Source: Inediibacterium massiliense | Lineage (GTDB): Bacteria > Bacillota > Clostridia > Peptostreptococcales > Thermotaleaceae | Direction: 5' to 3' | Length of the DNA: 64,000 nt | NCBI RefSeq assembly: GCF_001282725.1 | Contig: NZ_LN876586.1 | Span: forward strand, 203,856 to 267,855 | Shown: positions 36,906 through 45,826 of the stretch, in pieces | Numbering within the stretch: the stretch's first letter is position 1 | How the letters are laid out: every line of letters starts with the position of its first letter | Notes under the pieces: model-generated | Databases searched by the model: none | What the model saw: only the letters and a program-made list of their open reading frames with translations | What the model was told of the DNA's origin: nothing | Position numbers and translations under genes: made by a program

Positions 36906-37817
36906 ATGAAAAAGCTCGGGGCTATTGATATTGGAACAAACTCTATGAGAATATTGATTGCAAAAGTAAAGAATAATCAGATCATAGAAAGCTTCAAAGA
37001 TTTAAGGAGTACTAGGATTGGTGAAGGAGTAGATAAAACAGGAGTTCTTTCAAATCATGCGATACAAAGAAATATAGATGCATTAAAAGAATTTGTAGAA
37101 ATTGCACACAAGGAAAAGGTAGAAAAATTATCTATTATTGCAACAAGTGCAGTAAGAGATGCAAAGAATAAAGGAGAATTTCTAAGAAGAGCTTCTAAAG
37201 AAGCAGGAGTACAGATTGAAGTAATTAGTGGAGAAAGAGAAGCTACGCTTGGATTTTTAGGAGTTTTAAAAGGAATAGAACAAAAGAAAAACATATTAGT
37301 AGTAGACATTGGAGGGGGAAGTACAGAATTTATTTTAGGAAATGAAAAAGGAATCGATCATGTGATCAGTATGAATATGGGAGCAGTTCGAATGACAGAA
37401 AAGTTTGTTCATACAGATCCTGTATCTAAAGAGGAAATAGACCAAATGTCTAAAGATATAGATAAGCAAATTGAAATAGCTATGGATTCTATAAAAGACC
37501 TTTCTATAGATTGTGTTGTAGGAATTGGAGGAACCATTACTACTTTAGCAGCAGTACATAAGAAATTAAAAGTATATGATAGAAATGAAGTTCACAATAC
37601 AAAGCTTAGACATGACCAAATTCAAAAGATTTTAGATGAGTTTTTATCTAAAAATATGGAAGAAAGAATAAAAATGGAAGGTGTTCATCCTAAAAGGGCG
37701 GATATTATTACAGCAGGTACCCTGATTTTAGACAGGATTCTTTCTTGGGTTCATAAAGATATTATAGTAAGTGAATATGATAATTTAGAAGGACTTATAT
37801 TTGATGAGTTGCATTAG
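36906..37817 (+). CDS. ppx: Exopolyphosphatase / guanosine pentaphosphatase (Ppx/GppA family)
   Basis: A 303-residue enzyme of the ASKHA fold that removes phosphate from polyphosphate or converts pppGpp to ppGpp. Motifs: KKLGAIDIGTNSMRILIAKV (phosphate 1), ATSAVRDAKNKGEF, VVDIGGGSTEFI (phosphate 2) and VGIGGTITTLAA. The short form (about 300 residues) lacks the C-terminal HD domain of E. coli enzymes. The ATG lies behind TAGGAGGATACAAA. Which substrate it prefers cannot be told from sequence. Confidence 0.9.
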   Translation: MKKLGAIDIGTNSMRILIAKVKNNQIIESFKDLRSTRIGEGVDKTGVLSNHAIQRNIDALKEFVEIAHKEKVEKLSIIATSAVRDAKNKGEFLRRASKEAGVQIEVISGEREATLGFLGVLKGIEQKKNILVVDIGGGSTEFILGNEKGIDHVISMNMGAVRMTEKFVHTDPVSKEEIDQMSKDIDKQIEIAMDSIKDLSIDCVVGIGGTITTLAAVHKKLKVYDRNEVHNTKLRHDQIQKILDEFLSKNMEERIKMEGVHPKRADIITAGTLILDRILSWVHKDIIVSEYDNLEGLIFDELH

Positions 37818-37832
37818 CAACTCATTTTTTTA
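37804..37832 (+). terminator. Terminator of ppx
   Basis: ATGAGTTGC-ATTA-GCAACTCAT followed by T-run. The stop codon of ppx lies in the loop and right arm. Confidence 0.9.
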
Positions 37833-37990
37833 TCGATAAACTTTTGGTGTGCTCAACAAAGTTTAACAGCAAAAAAGTTTATGTTTTGGTTTGTATTTCA
37901 AAAAAAGAAAGAAGTCAACAGAATATACAAAATAAAATGTAAAAAGGGAACAATAGATGTCTGAAATTTCTAAAAATACGTACACACAAC

Positions 37991-38023
37991 TTGACAAATG
38001 TTTTGAGCACTTATTGATATAAT
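37991..38023 (+). promoter_or_regulatory. spoIIE promoter of the Spo0A-dependent, long-spacer type
   Basis: Perfect TTGACA (37991-37996) and perfect TATAAT (38018-38023) are separated by 21 nt, too far for unaided sigma-A polymerase. The same 21-nt spacing is known for B. subtilis spoIIE, where Spo0A~P activates it. TGACAAA (37992-37998) overlapping the -35 resembles a 0A box (TGnCGAA), as in Bacillus. A second imperfect match, TGTCTGAA, is at 37958-37965. Confidence 0.7.
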
Positions 38024-38055
38024 TTCTTTAAGAATAATCAATGGGTGGTGTAGAA

Positions 38056-40449
38056 ATGGCAGAAAGAACAAGTATAATTCCTTATAAGAGGGAGTATGGT
38101 GGACAAGCTAGAGGGATTTTTAAAGACAGAAAGAAACAAGAAAGTTTTCATTTATCAAAAAATATGGGGGTACTATTGCTGATTGCTTTTCTATTAGGTA
38201 GAGCAACGATTTTAGAGAGTCTTGCTCCTTTTGGTATAGCTCTTTATATAACTCTTGTCGTGAAAGATAAAAGATATACTTATTTGGGATTATTTATTTT
38301 ATTTGGAATATTTACAGCAGGAGATGGAATTAGTGTTGCTAAGTATTTTATAGCCATTGCACTTTCATTTATGATTTTTAGTTATATAAGAGAGAAGAGA
38401 GAGCTTAAAACTTTTATCTTAGCCCTTTGTGCAGGAGGGACCATGTTTGTTTCGGGGCTTATTTTTATGATGGCAACAGAATTTTATATGTATGATTTAT
38501 TTATGACAGGTTTTGAATCTGTAGTAGTGTTTGTGTTTGTATATATTCTTGCCTATGCAGTACCAATTATTGTCCAAAGAAGAAATAGAAAAATTTTATC
38601 TAATGAAGAATTGGTTTGTATAGCAATTCTTATGGCTATTGTAGTTTCAGGTTTTTCTAATATTTCTTTAGGAGGATGCAGTCTTAAAAATATATTTGGT
38701 ATGTTACTTACGCTTGTGTTTGCTTATAAAGGAGGACCAAGTATAGGAGCAAGTGTGGGAATTACTATTGGGATTATTACAAGTATGTCTACCATAGGAG
38801 CTCCTTTTATGATAGGAATATATGGATTTTGCGGATTGTTAGCAGGGATCTTTAAAGATTTAGGGCGAATTGGATCAGGGGTAGGAATTATACTAGGAAA
38901 TGCTATTTTAACTTTTTATACAAATGGTTCTACAGAGGTGTTAATACAGATCCAAGAAATTATTGTAGCATTAGGATTTTTCATGATTACGCCAAAGTCT
39001 ATTATGAAGTATATGGACAAGTTTGTAGGTACAAATGGTATACAAGGAGATCGAACCTATAGTGAAAGAATACAAAGAATAGTATCTGAAAAATTACAAG
39101 CTTATTCTAATGCTTTTTCTGAGTTAGCTGTAACTTATGGAAATATTGCAGAGACAAAGCAAGTCCTAGATCAAGGGGACATGGCCAATATGGTAGATGA
39201 TATTGTAGAAAAACTTTGCAAAAATTGTGGTATGTGCAGAAGCTGTTGGCAAAATAATTTTTATGGTACGTATAATGATGTATTAGATGTTGTTACATAT
39301 TTAGAAACCTATGGAAGCATTAAAGAAAGTCAAATTCCTAATACTTTAAGAAAAAGATGTATTAAATTAGACACTTTAATGGAAGTGATTTATGGAAGGT
39401 TTGAAATATGTAAAGTTCATTATGAATGGCAAAGAAGATTATTTGAAGGAAGACAATTGGTTGCAGAACAATTTAAGGGAGTATCTAATATTATCCATGA
39501 CCTTTCGAAAGAAATAAATACAAAGATAGAATTTAAGATAGACATAGAAGATGCGTTATATGCAGCTTTTGACAAAGAAGAAATTTCTGTTGATAAAATT
39601 ACTATAATGGAAAGGGAAGATGAAAAATTTGAAATAGAAATACAAAAAAGAGCATGCTTTGATAGGAATAGATGTGAAGAAGAAATTATTCCTATTGTAT
39701 CTAAGGTCATTGGAAGGGAAGTAGTAAAAAAAGATAATCATTGCAGATGTGATGAAGATACAGGAAAGTGTACATTTACATTGGTAGAAGCAAAAAAATA
39801 CAAAGTCCTTACAGGAGTAGCCAGGGTATCAAAAGATGATCGAGGTATTTGTGGAGACAATTATTCATTTATTGATTTAGAGGATGGAAAATACATGATG
39901 GCTTTAAGTGATGGTATGGGATCAGGAGAAAAAGCAGCAAAAGAAAGTCAAGCAACTATTTCTGTGTTGGAGCATTTAATGGAAGCCGGTTTTGAAAAAG
40001 ATATAGCTATTAAAACAATTAATTCAATTTTGGTACTCAAATCTTCAGAAGAAATTTTTTCTACAATGGATTTGTCTATACTAGATTTATATACAGGAAA
40101 AATAGAGTTTGTAAAAATTGGTGCAGCTTCTAGTTTTGTTAAAAGAGCCAGTGGAAAAGTAGAAGTTATAAGATCGACTTCTTTACCTATAGGAATTTTA
40201 AATAATATAGATATAGAAAGCTTTGGACAAGAATTAGAAGATGGAGATTTTATCATTATGATGTCTGATGGGGTAGCAGATGCAGATAAAAATATGGAAG
40301 ATGGATGGGTTGTGGAGGCTATAAAAGGAATTAATAGCAAAAATCCTGAAAAAATAGCAGACAAGCTTTTGGATATGGCGATCCAAAAGTATGGAAATAA
40401 AATAGAAGATGATATGACTGTGATGGTATCAAAAATTTGGAAAGTATAA
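38056..40449 (+). CDS. spoIIE: Stage II sporulation protein E (membrane PP2C phosphatase)
   Basis: A 797-residue protein. N-terminal residues about 35-320 hold ten membrane helices. The central region (about 330-580) contains CKNCGMCRSCWQ and oligomerises with FtsZ. The C-terminal PP2C domain (about 590-797) has ALSDGMGSGEKAAKES and MMSDGVADAD with the metal-binding Asp residues. SpoIIE dephosphorylates SpoIIAA to activate sigma-F in the forespore and takes part in polar septation. ATG 38056 follows GGGTGGTG; an ATG five codons earlier overlaps that site. Confidence 0.96.
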   Translation: MAERTSIIPYKREYGGQARGIFKDRKKQESFHLSKNMGVLLLIAFLLGRATILESLAPFGIALYITLVVKDKRYTYLGLFILFGIFTAGDGISVAKYFIAIALSFMIFSYIREKRELKTFILALCAGGTMFVSGLIFMMATEFYMYDLFMTGFESVVVFVFVYILAYAVPIIVQRRNRKILSNEELVCIAILMAIVVSGFSNISLGGCSLKNIFGMLLTLVFAYKGGPSIGASVGITIGIITSMSTIGAPFMIGIYGFCGLLAGIFKDLGRIGSGVGIILGNAILTFYTNGSTEVLIQIQEIIVALGFFMITPKSIMKYMDKFVGTNGIQGDRTYSERIQRIVSEKLQAYSNAFSELAVTYGNIAETKQVLDQGDMANMVDDIVEKLCKNCGMCRSCWQNNFYGTYNDVLDVVTYLETYGSIKESQIPNTLRKRCIKLDTLMEVIYGRFEICKVHYEWQRRLFEGRQLVAEQFKGVSNIIHDLSKEINTKIEFKIDIEDALYAAFDKEEISVDKITIMEREDEKFEIEIQKRACFDRNRCEEEIIPIVSKVIGREVVKKDNHCRCDEDTGKCTFTLVEAKKYKVLTGVARVSKDDRGICGDNYSFIDLEDGKYMMALSDGMGSGEKAAKESQATISVLEHLMEAGFEKDIAIKTINSILVLKSSEEIFSTMDLSILDLYTGKIEFVKIGAASSFVKRASGKVEVIRSTSLPIGILNNIDIESFGQELEDGDFIIMMSDGVADADKNMEDGWVVEAIKGINSKNPEKIADKLLDMAIQKYGNKIEDDMTVMVSKIWKV

Positions 40450-40473
40450 AAAGAGCCGTAAGGCTCTTTTTTG
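40447..40473 (+). terminator. Terminator of spoIIE
   Basis: AAAAAGAGCC-GTAA-GGCTCTTTTTT, starting at the stop codon. Confidence 0.9.
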
Positions 40474-40529
40474 GTGTATAGAAAAATATGGAAAAGACAA
40501 TAATGAATAAAAAGAAAGGGGAGATTCAA

Positions 40530-41234
40530 TTGGAAATGAAACAAATTATAGTTGTGACAGATGGGCAATCAAATATAGGTGGAAATCCTGTACTAGCGGC
40601 AAAAGAAGCGAAGAATGAAGGTGTTATTGTAAATGCTATTGGAATTATAGATGATCAGTCAGATGATGCTCTTTGGGAGGTTGAAAAAATTGCACAAGGA
40701 GGAGGAGGCATTTGGGAAAATACAATGATAAAAGAATTAGGACAAACTATGCATGCAGTGACTCAAAAAACTATTAATAAGACTATTGAAACCATTGTAG
40801 GAAAACAATTAAAACAAATCATAGGAACAGACCTTGAAAATATTCCACCTAAAGAAAGAAGTAAAATCATAGATTATATGGATAAAATCAGTGAAGAAAT
40901 AGAGATCAAATGTTGTATTGTCATGGATTGTAGTGGAAGTATGAAAAATAAGATGGCGGTAGCAAGACAAAGCATTATAGAACTTATGAATTCGTTAAAG
41001 GGTAGAAAAGGAAGAAATGAAATAGCAATTATTGCATATCCAGGGGAAGATGGAGAATGTACAAAGGTAATTAGTAATTTTACACAAGATATTCAAAAAA
41101 TAAAAGAAAAAGTTTTTTTACTGAAAGCTTCAGGAACTACACCTACAGCAGCAGCAATCAATCATGCTATTTCGTTATTTAAGCAAGATGTATCTATCAG
41201 TGAGGAAGTGCTTTTAGAGGAAAGTATGGTGTAA
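40530..41234 (+). CDS. von Willebrand factor type A domain protein (YabS-like)
   Basis: A 234-residue soluble protein with an intact vWA MIDAS motif in the second half (CCIVMDCSGSMKNKM) and a second Asp-Gly-Gln-Ser-like segment near the N-terminus (IIVVTDGQSNIGGNP). The location between spoIIE and a Ser/Thr kinase gene is that of yabS in Bacillus, where both belong to the sporulation cluster; the role is undefined. TTG 40530 lies 6 nt after AAAGGGGAG, while the ATG at 40488 has no site. ATG 40536 is an alternative at longer spacing. Confidence 0.82.
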   Translation: MEMKQIIVVTDGQSNIGGNPVLAAKEAKNEGVIVNAIGIIDDQSDDALWEVEKIAQGGGGIWENTMIKELGQTMHAVTQKTINKTIETIVGKQLKQIIGTDLENIPPKERSKIIDYMDKISEEIEIKCCIVMDCSGSMKNKMAVARQSIIELMNSLKGRKGRNEIAIIAYPGEDGECTKVISNFTQDIQKIKEKVFLLKASGTTPTAAAINHAISLFKQDVSISEEVLLEESMV

Positions 41235-41260
41235 AACGACTATTCTTAGTCGTTTTTTTG
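41233..41260 (+). terminator. Terminator between the vWA and kinase genes
   Basis: AAAACGACTA-TTCT-TAGTCGTTTT followed by more T, overlapping the stop codon of the vWA gene. Confidence 0.85.
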
Positions 41261-41278
41261 TGAGAAAGGGAGAGATAT

Positions 41279-42175
41279 ATGAACAAAGTAAGACTTTCTC
41301 AAGGAGAGTATATTATCGGAAAGTGGAATAAAAATGTATATAAGATACTAGATATATTAGGGGAGGGAGGGGTTGGCAAGGTCTATAAAGTAAAGGATCA
41401 AAGTACAAATCAGATATGGGCATTAAAAGTTAGTGATGATTTACAGAGTATTACAAAAGAATATGATATGCTAAAAAAATTTTTTTATATGGATGCTATT
41501 CCTTGTATTAAAGAAATAGATGACTTTATATTTCAAAATCATAGATTATACTATATAGTTATGGAATATATACAAGGCAAAAATCTAAAAGAATACATAA
41601 AAACAAAAAAAGTAAGTATAAAAAGTACTCTAGGAATTATTTTATTTATTGGAAATGTATTTAAGAACCTTCATGATCAAAATTTTATATTTGGAGATTT
41701 AAAGCTTGAAAATATTATGATTGATGAAAAAAATCATAAGATAAAAATTATTGATCTAGGAGGTGTAGTATGTGTAGGGGATTCTATAAAAGAATTCACA
41801 CCTAATTATGATCGAGCGAGCTGGAATATGGGGATTAGAAGAGCTGATGAGAAGTATGATCTGTTTTCTATTACCATTTTAATGATTCATCTTTTAACAG
41901 GTACTATTTTTTGTCCTCATGAAACAAGTATCAAAAAAATGATTCAAAAATTAAAAGAACTTAAATTTTCTACTCAATTGATCTTTTGTATTCAAAAATG
42001 TTTAAATCAAACGATTACTTTTAAAATATTTTTAATAGAGATAGAAAAACATTATAAAGCAGAAAGACATAAGAAAAATGTATTCGTTTTTGATGTATAT
42101 AAAAGTATTGATATAGTATTTATAGGAAGTTTTATTTTTTTTATATTGGTTTTGTACAAGTGTTGTATAAAATAA
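41279..42175 (+). CDS. Hanks-type Ser/Thr protein kinase with C-terminal membrane anchor (YabT-like)
   Basis: A 298-residue kinase. Glycine loop GEGGVGKVYKV (about 29-39), ATP-binding Lys in ALKVSDD, catalytic loop FGDLKLENIMID (the usual HRD is replaced by FGD, but Asp, Lys and Asn are kept), metal-binding DLG in IIDLGGVV, and one helix at the C-terminus (about 276-294). There are no PASTA domains. B. subtilis YabT, at the same place, is a sporulation kinase anchored near the septum and activated by DNA. The same role is inferred. The ATG follows GGGAGAGATAT. Confidence 0.85.
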   Translation: MNKVRLSQGEYIIGKWNKNVYKILDILGEGGVGKVYKVKDQSTNQIWALKVSDDLQSITKEYDMLKKFFYMDAIPCIKEIDDFIFQNHRLYYIVMEYIQGKNLKEYIKTKKVSIKSTLGIILFIGNVFKNLHDQNFIFGDLKLENIMIDEKNHKIKIIDLGGVVCVGDSIKEFTPNYDRASWNMGIRRADEKYDLFSITILMIHLLTGTIFCPHETSIKKMIQKLKELKFSTQLIFCIQKCLNQTITFKIFLIEIEKHYKAERHKKNVFVFDVYKSIDIVFIGSFIFFILVLYKCCIK

Positions 42176-42276
42176 AGAAAAAGTATTGAAAAGATAAAAA
42201 CTATTTAGTTTTAGCAGGGTTTTAAGGGTAATATATAGAAGTATAGGATAGAAAAGTTAAGAACAGGAGTAAAGAG

Positions 42277-43668
42277 ATGTTAAAAAAGTTTTTAAAGACA
42301 ATACAGGAACATAAAATGATTCAAAGGGGAGACGGTATTGTTATAGGGGTTTCTGGAGGGCCTGATTCTATTTGTCTTTTGCACCTTTTGTGTAAGATTC
42401 AAAAAGAATATGATTTAAAGCTTTATGTGGTACATTTGAATCATCAATTTAGAGGAGACGCAGCAGATCAAGATGCAGCATATGTAGAAAAAATTTGTAA
42501 AAAGCTTAATATTCCTGCCTTTATCTATACAAGAAATGTAGAGGAGTATAGTAAAGATAGAGGAATTACTTTTGAAGAGGGAGGACGAGAAATAAGATAT
42601 GATCTATTTGAAGAAGTTTTAAAAAAAACAAAATCTAAAAAAATAGCAGTTGCACAAAATATGGATGATCAAGCAGAGACAGTGCTCATGAGACTTATGA
42701 GAGGATCTGGTCTTGAAGGATTGTGTGCTATTTCTTATGTAAGAGATGAAAAAATTATAAGACCCATTTTAGACATTAGCAGGTATGAAATAGAAGATTA
42801 TTGTGAAAAAAATAATCTTCATCCAAGAATAGACCATACTAATCTAGAAACTATTTATACAAGAAATAGAATAAGGTTAGAGTTTATTCCATACATACAA
42901 AAATATTTTAATCCTAATATTAAGGAAACTCTATCAAGAACAGCTAATGTTTTAAGGGAGGATAAAAATTTTATAGAAGATTATCAAAAAGATGTATATG
43001 ATATAATTGTAAAAAGAAGAGATAAAGAAATTTGTATTGATAAAATTTTGCTTAAACGGCAACATAGAGCCATTCAAAAGAGGATACTTAGACAAGCCAT
43101 ATGGGAAATGGTCGGAAATTTAAAAGATATACAAATGAAACATATTCAAAGTATTATAAATCTTGTAGAAAAGAATAATTTAGGAAACAAAATAGATCTT
43201 CCAAGAGGTTTATGGGTTAGAATAGAAGAGGAATATTTAATTTTTTCTATAGAAAAAAAAGAAATAGAAAAGTATGATTTTGAATACAATATAAATATTG
43301 GTGAAATACTATACCTTCAAGAAACAAGCAGTGAAATTTTTTCTCATATCATGGATAGGAAAGACTTAAAACAGATTTCAAAGGAAGATCATGTAAAATT
43401 ATTTGATTATGATAAAATTAGGGGAAATCTAGTGATTAGAAATCGAAAAGATGGAGATCGATTTTTTCCTTTAGGAATGAAAGGAAGTAAAAAGCTAAAG
43501 GACTTTTTTATTGATGAAAAAATACCAAAACAAAAAAGAGATGAAATTCCTCTTATATGTGATGAAAAAGAGATTATGTGGATTGTGGGGTATAGAGTAA
43601 GTGAAAAATATAAGATTGATCAAGATACGAAAAAAATTTTAGTGATGAGCTATAAGAAGAAAAAATAA
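42277..43668 (+). CDS. tilS: tRNA(Ile)-lysidine synthetase
   Basis: A 463-residue enzyme that attaches lysine to C34 of tRNA-Ile(CAU) so it reads AUA codons, essential in most bacteria. The PP-loop SGGPDS is at 26-31, followed by HLNHQFRG, GREIRYDLFEEV and AQNMDDQAETVLMRLMRGSG, then a central helical region and the C-terminal TilS-C domain (KDGDRFFPLGMKGSKKLKDF). The ATG lies behind AGGAGTAAAGAG. In Bacillus hprT lies between tilS and ftsH, but here ftsH follows directly. Confidence 0.95.
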   Translation: MLKKFLKTIQEHKMIQRGDGIVIGVSGGPDSICLLHLLCKIQKEYDLKLYVVHLNHQFRGDAADQDAAYVEKICKKLNIPAFIYTRNVEEYSKDRGITFEEGGREIRYDLFEEVLKKTKSKKIAVAQNMDDQAETVLMRLMRGSGLEGLCAISYVRDEKIIRPILDISRYEIEDYCEKNNLHPRIDHTNLETIYTRNRIRLEFIPYIQKYFNPNIKETLSRTANVLREDKNFIEDYQKDVYDIIVKRRDKEICIDKILLKRQHRAIQKRILRQAIWEMVGNLKDIQMKHIQSIINLVEKNNLGNKIDLPRGLWVRIEEEYLIFSIEKKEIEKYDFEYNINIGEILYLQETSSEIFSHIMDRKDLKQISKEDHVKLFDYDKIRGNLVIRNRKDGDRFFPLGMKGSKKLKDFFIDEKIPKQKRDEIPLICDEKEIMWIVGYRVSEKYKIDQDTKKILVMSYKKKK

Positions 43669-43710
43669 AAATTTTTAAAATTTTTTAATCATACAGATAA
43701 ATAGTCTTTG

Positions 43711-43739
43711 TTGTTTTACCAAAAAAAATATGGTAGAAT
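43711..43739 (+). promoter_or_regulatory. Promoter of ftsH
   Basis: TTGTTT (43711-43716), 17 nt, TAGAAT (43734-43739) with an upstream TGG extended element, about 50 nt before the start. Confidence 0.6.
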
Positions 43740-43789
43740 AAAAAGATGTTACATGAAAGGAAATAATCGCATTGAAGGGAGGGCTTTTG

Positions 43790-45658
43790 TTGAAGAAGTT
43801 TTTTAGGGGAGCTAGCTTCTACATACTATTATTCATTATTATTATCTCTATTGTGCATTTTTATGGTCAGCCAACACAAGAGAGAGTGCCTTTAGGTATG
43901 TCTGACTTTGTCATGGAGCTACAAAAACAAAACGTTAAAGAAGTTTATATTGTTGAGAATTTAGTAAAGGGTGAACTGAAGAGTAATGGTAAGTCCTTTG
44001 AAACATATATACCTCCAGTGGTCCGTTCAGAAATTTTAACAGAAAAATATATACTTCCCCAAATGGAAAGTGGAGTTTTAAAAGTTTCGGGAGAACCACC
44101 AGCAAAGACACCTTGGTTTTTTGAAATATTACCTTCCATATTTATGGTCTTGATATTTGTTGTATTTTGGTTTGTATTTATGCAACAGTCTCAAGGTGGT
44201 GGGAGCAGAGTTATGTCTTTTGGAAAGAGTAAAGCAAAGCTCCATAAAGAAGATGAAAGAAAAAAAGTTACTTTTAATGATGTAGCAGGCTTAGATGAAG
44301 AAAAAGAAGAACTGCAAGAAGTCGTTGATTTCTTAAAAAATCCTAAAAAATATATGGAATTAGGAGCAAGGATTCCGAAAGGAATATTAATGGTAGGACC
44401 TCCAGGAACTGGAAAAACATATTTATCTAGAGCCACTGCAGGAGAAGCGGGAGTGCCATTTTTTAGTATTAGTGGTTCTGATTTTGTTGAAATGTTTGTA
44501 GGAGTAGGAGCATCTCGTGTAAGAGATCTTTTTGAACAAGCAAAGAAAAATTCTCCATGTATTGTATTTATCGATGAAATTGATGCAGTAGGAAGAAAAA
44601 GAGGAGCAGGTCTTGGTGGAGGACATGATGAAAGAGAACAAACTCTAAACCAATTATTAGTTGAAATGGACGGGTTTGGAATCAACGAAGGAATTATTAT
44701 CATTGCAGCTACCAATAGACCAGATATATTAGATCCAGCATTACTTAGACCAGGAAGATTTGATAGACAAGTAATGGTAGGAGTACCAGATATTAAGGGA
44801 AGAGAAGAAATTCTAAAAGTTCATTCAAGAAATAAGCCATTAGAAGATGATGTAGACTTGAAAGTATTAGCAAAAAGAACACCAGGTTTTACACCTGCTG
44901 ATATTGAAAATCTTATGAATGAGGCTGCCCTTTTATCTGCAAGAAAAGATAGAAAGAAAATCAATATGGATACGATAGAAGAAGCTATTACAAAAGTCAT
45001 TGCAGGACCAGAAAAAAGAAGTAGAGTAGTAAGTGACGAAGATAGAAGACTTACAGCTTTTCATGAAGCAGGTCATGCAGTTGTAGCTAGAATGATTCCA
45101 CATTCTGACCCAGTTCATCAAGTAACGATTATTCCTAGAGGAAGGGCTGGCGGATTTACTATGTATCTTCCTAAAGAGGAAAAATCTTATACTACTAAAA
45201 GAGAAATGGAAGATAGAATTGTACAATTATTAGGTGGTAGAGTAGCAGAAAAACTAGTATTAGATGATATTAGCACAGGAGCAAGTAATGATTTAGAAAG
45301 AGCTACAAATATTGCTATGGCCATGGTTACTAAATACGGAATGAGTGAGACTTTAGGATCTGTAAACTATAGCTCTGAAGATGAGGTATTCTTAGGAAGA
45401 GATTTTTCTACAAAGAGAAATTATTCTGAAGAAATTGCTTCTAAGATAGATAAAGAAGTAAGAAAGATCATTGATCATGCTTATGAAAGAGCAGAAACCA
45501 TATTAAATGAAAATATGGATAAACTTCATCTTGTAGCCAATCAACTTTTAGAGGTAGAAACATTAAATGCAGAGGAATTTGAAAAATTATTTACAGGAGA
45601 AATAAACTTAGAAAAAACACAAGAAAAAGACGATCTAATAGACTTAGATAAAGAATAA
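43790..45658 (+). CDS. ftsH: ATP-dependent zinc metalloprotease FtsH
   Basis: A 622-residue hexameric membrane protease for quality control of membrane and regulatory proteins. Two helices (about 8-25 and 110-130) flank a short extracytoplasmic domain. The AAA module follows with [23 protein letters not shown] and the second region of homology ([19 protein letters not shown]), then the zinc site [14 protein letters not shown] 43790 lies 6 nt after AAGGGAGGG; the upstream TTG 43772 overlaps that site. Confidence 0.97.
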   Translation: MKKFFRGASFYILLFIIIISIVHFYGQPTQERVPLGMSDFVMELQKQNVKEVYIVENLVKGELKSNGKSFETYIPPVVRSEILTEKYILPQMESGVLKVSGEPPAKTPWFFEILPSIFMVLIFVVFWFVFMQQSQGGGSRVMSFGKSKAKLHKEDERKKVTFNDVAGLDEEKEELQEVVDFLKNPKKYMELGARIPKGILMVGPPGTGKTYLSRATAGEAGVPFFSISGSDFVEMFVGVGASRVRDLFEQAKKNSPCIVFIDEIDAVGRKRGAGLGGGHDEREQTLNQLLVEMDGFGINEGIIIIAATNRPDILDPALLRPGRFDRQVMVGVPDIKGREEILKVHSRNKPLEDDVDLKVLAKRTPGFTPADIENLMNEAALLSARKDRKKINMDTIEEAITKVIAGPEKRSRVVSDEDRRLTAFHEAGHAVVARMIPHSDPVHQVTIIPRGRAGGFTMYLPKEEKSYTTKREMEDRIVQLLGGRVAEKLVLDDISTGASNDLERATNIAMAMVTKYGMSETLGSVNYSSEDEVFLGRDFSTKRNYSEEIASKIDKEVRKIIDHAYERAETILNENMDKLHLVANQLLEVETLNAEEFEKLFTGEINLEKTQEKDDLIDLDKE

Positions 45659-45660
45659 TC

Positions 45661-45699
45661 ACAAGCCCCTTTTGTATATGAAAAGGGGTTGTTTTTTTA
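45661..45699 (+). terminator. Terminator of ftsH
   Basis: CAAGCCCCTTTT pairs with AAAAGGGGTTG (one bulged base), followed by seven T. Confidence 0.9.
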
Positions 45700-45762
45700 A
45701 AATGAAATAGAAGTAAAAAATGATGGAGAATATATAAAAATTTCCTAGGAAATACTTATATA

Positions 45763-45794
45763 TTGACAAAAAATTTTTAAAATTGTTGTATAAT
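45763..45794 (+). promoter_or_regulatory. Promoter-like site of the malic enzyme gene, long spacer
   Basis: TTGACA (45763-45768) and TATAAT (45789-45794) are perfect hexamers but 20 nt apart; TG directly precedes the -10. Such spacing is suboptimal and could mean activator dependence or an extended -10 promoter. Confidence 0.55.
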
Positions 45795-45826
45795 GAATCA
45801 TATAAAAGAACGAGGAGGTATAATCC

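Noticed and set aside
37957-38022. A 21-codon frame (ATG to TAA) with AAGGGAA upstream, before spoIIE
   Set aside because: It overlaps both hexamers of the likely spoIIE promoter; too short and unsupported to call a gene.
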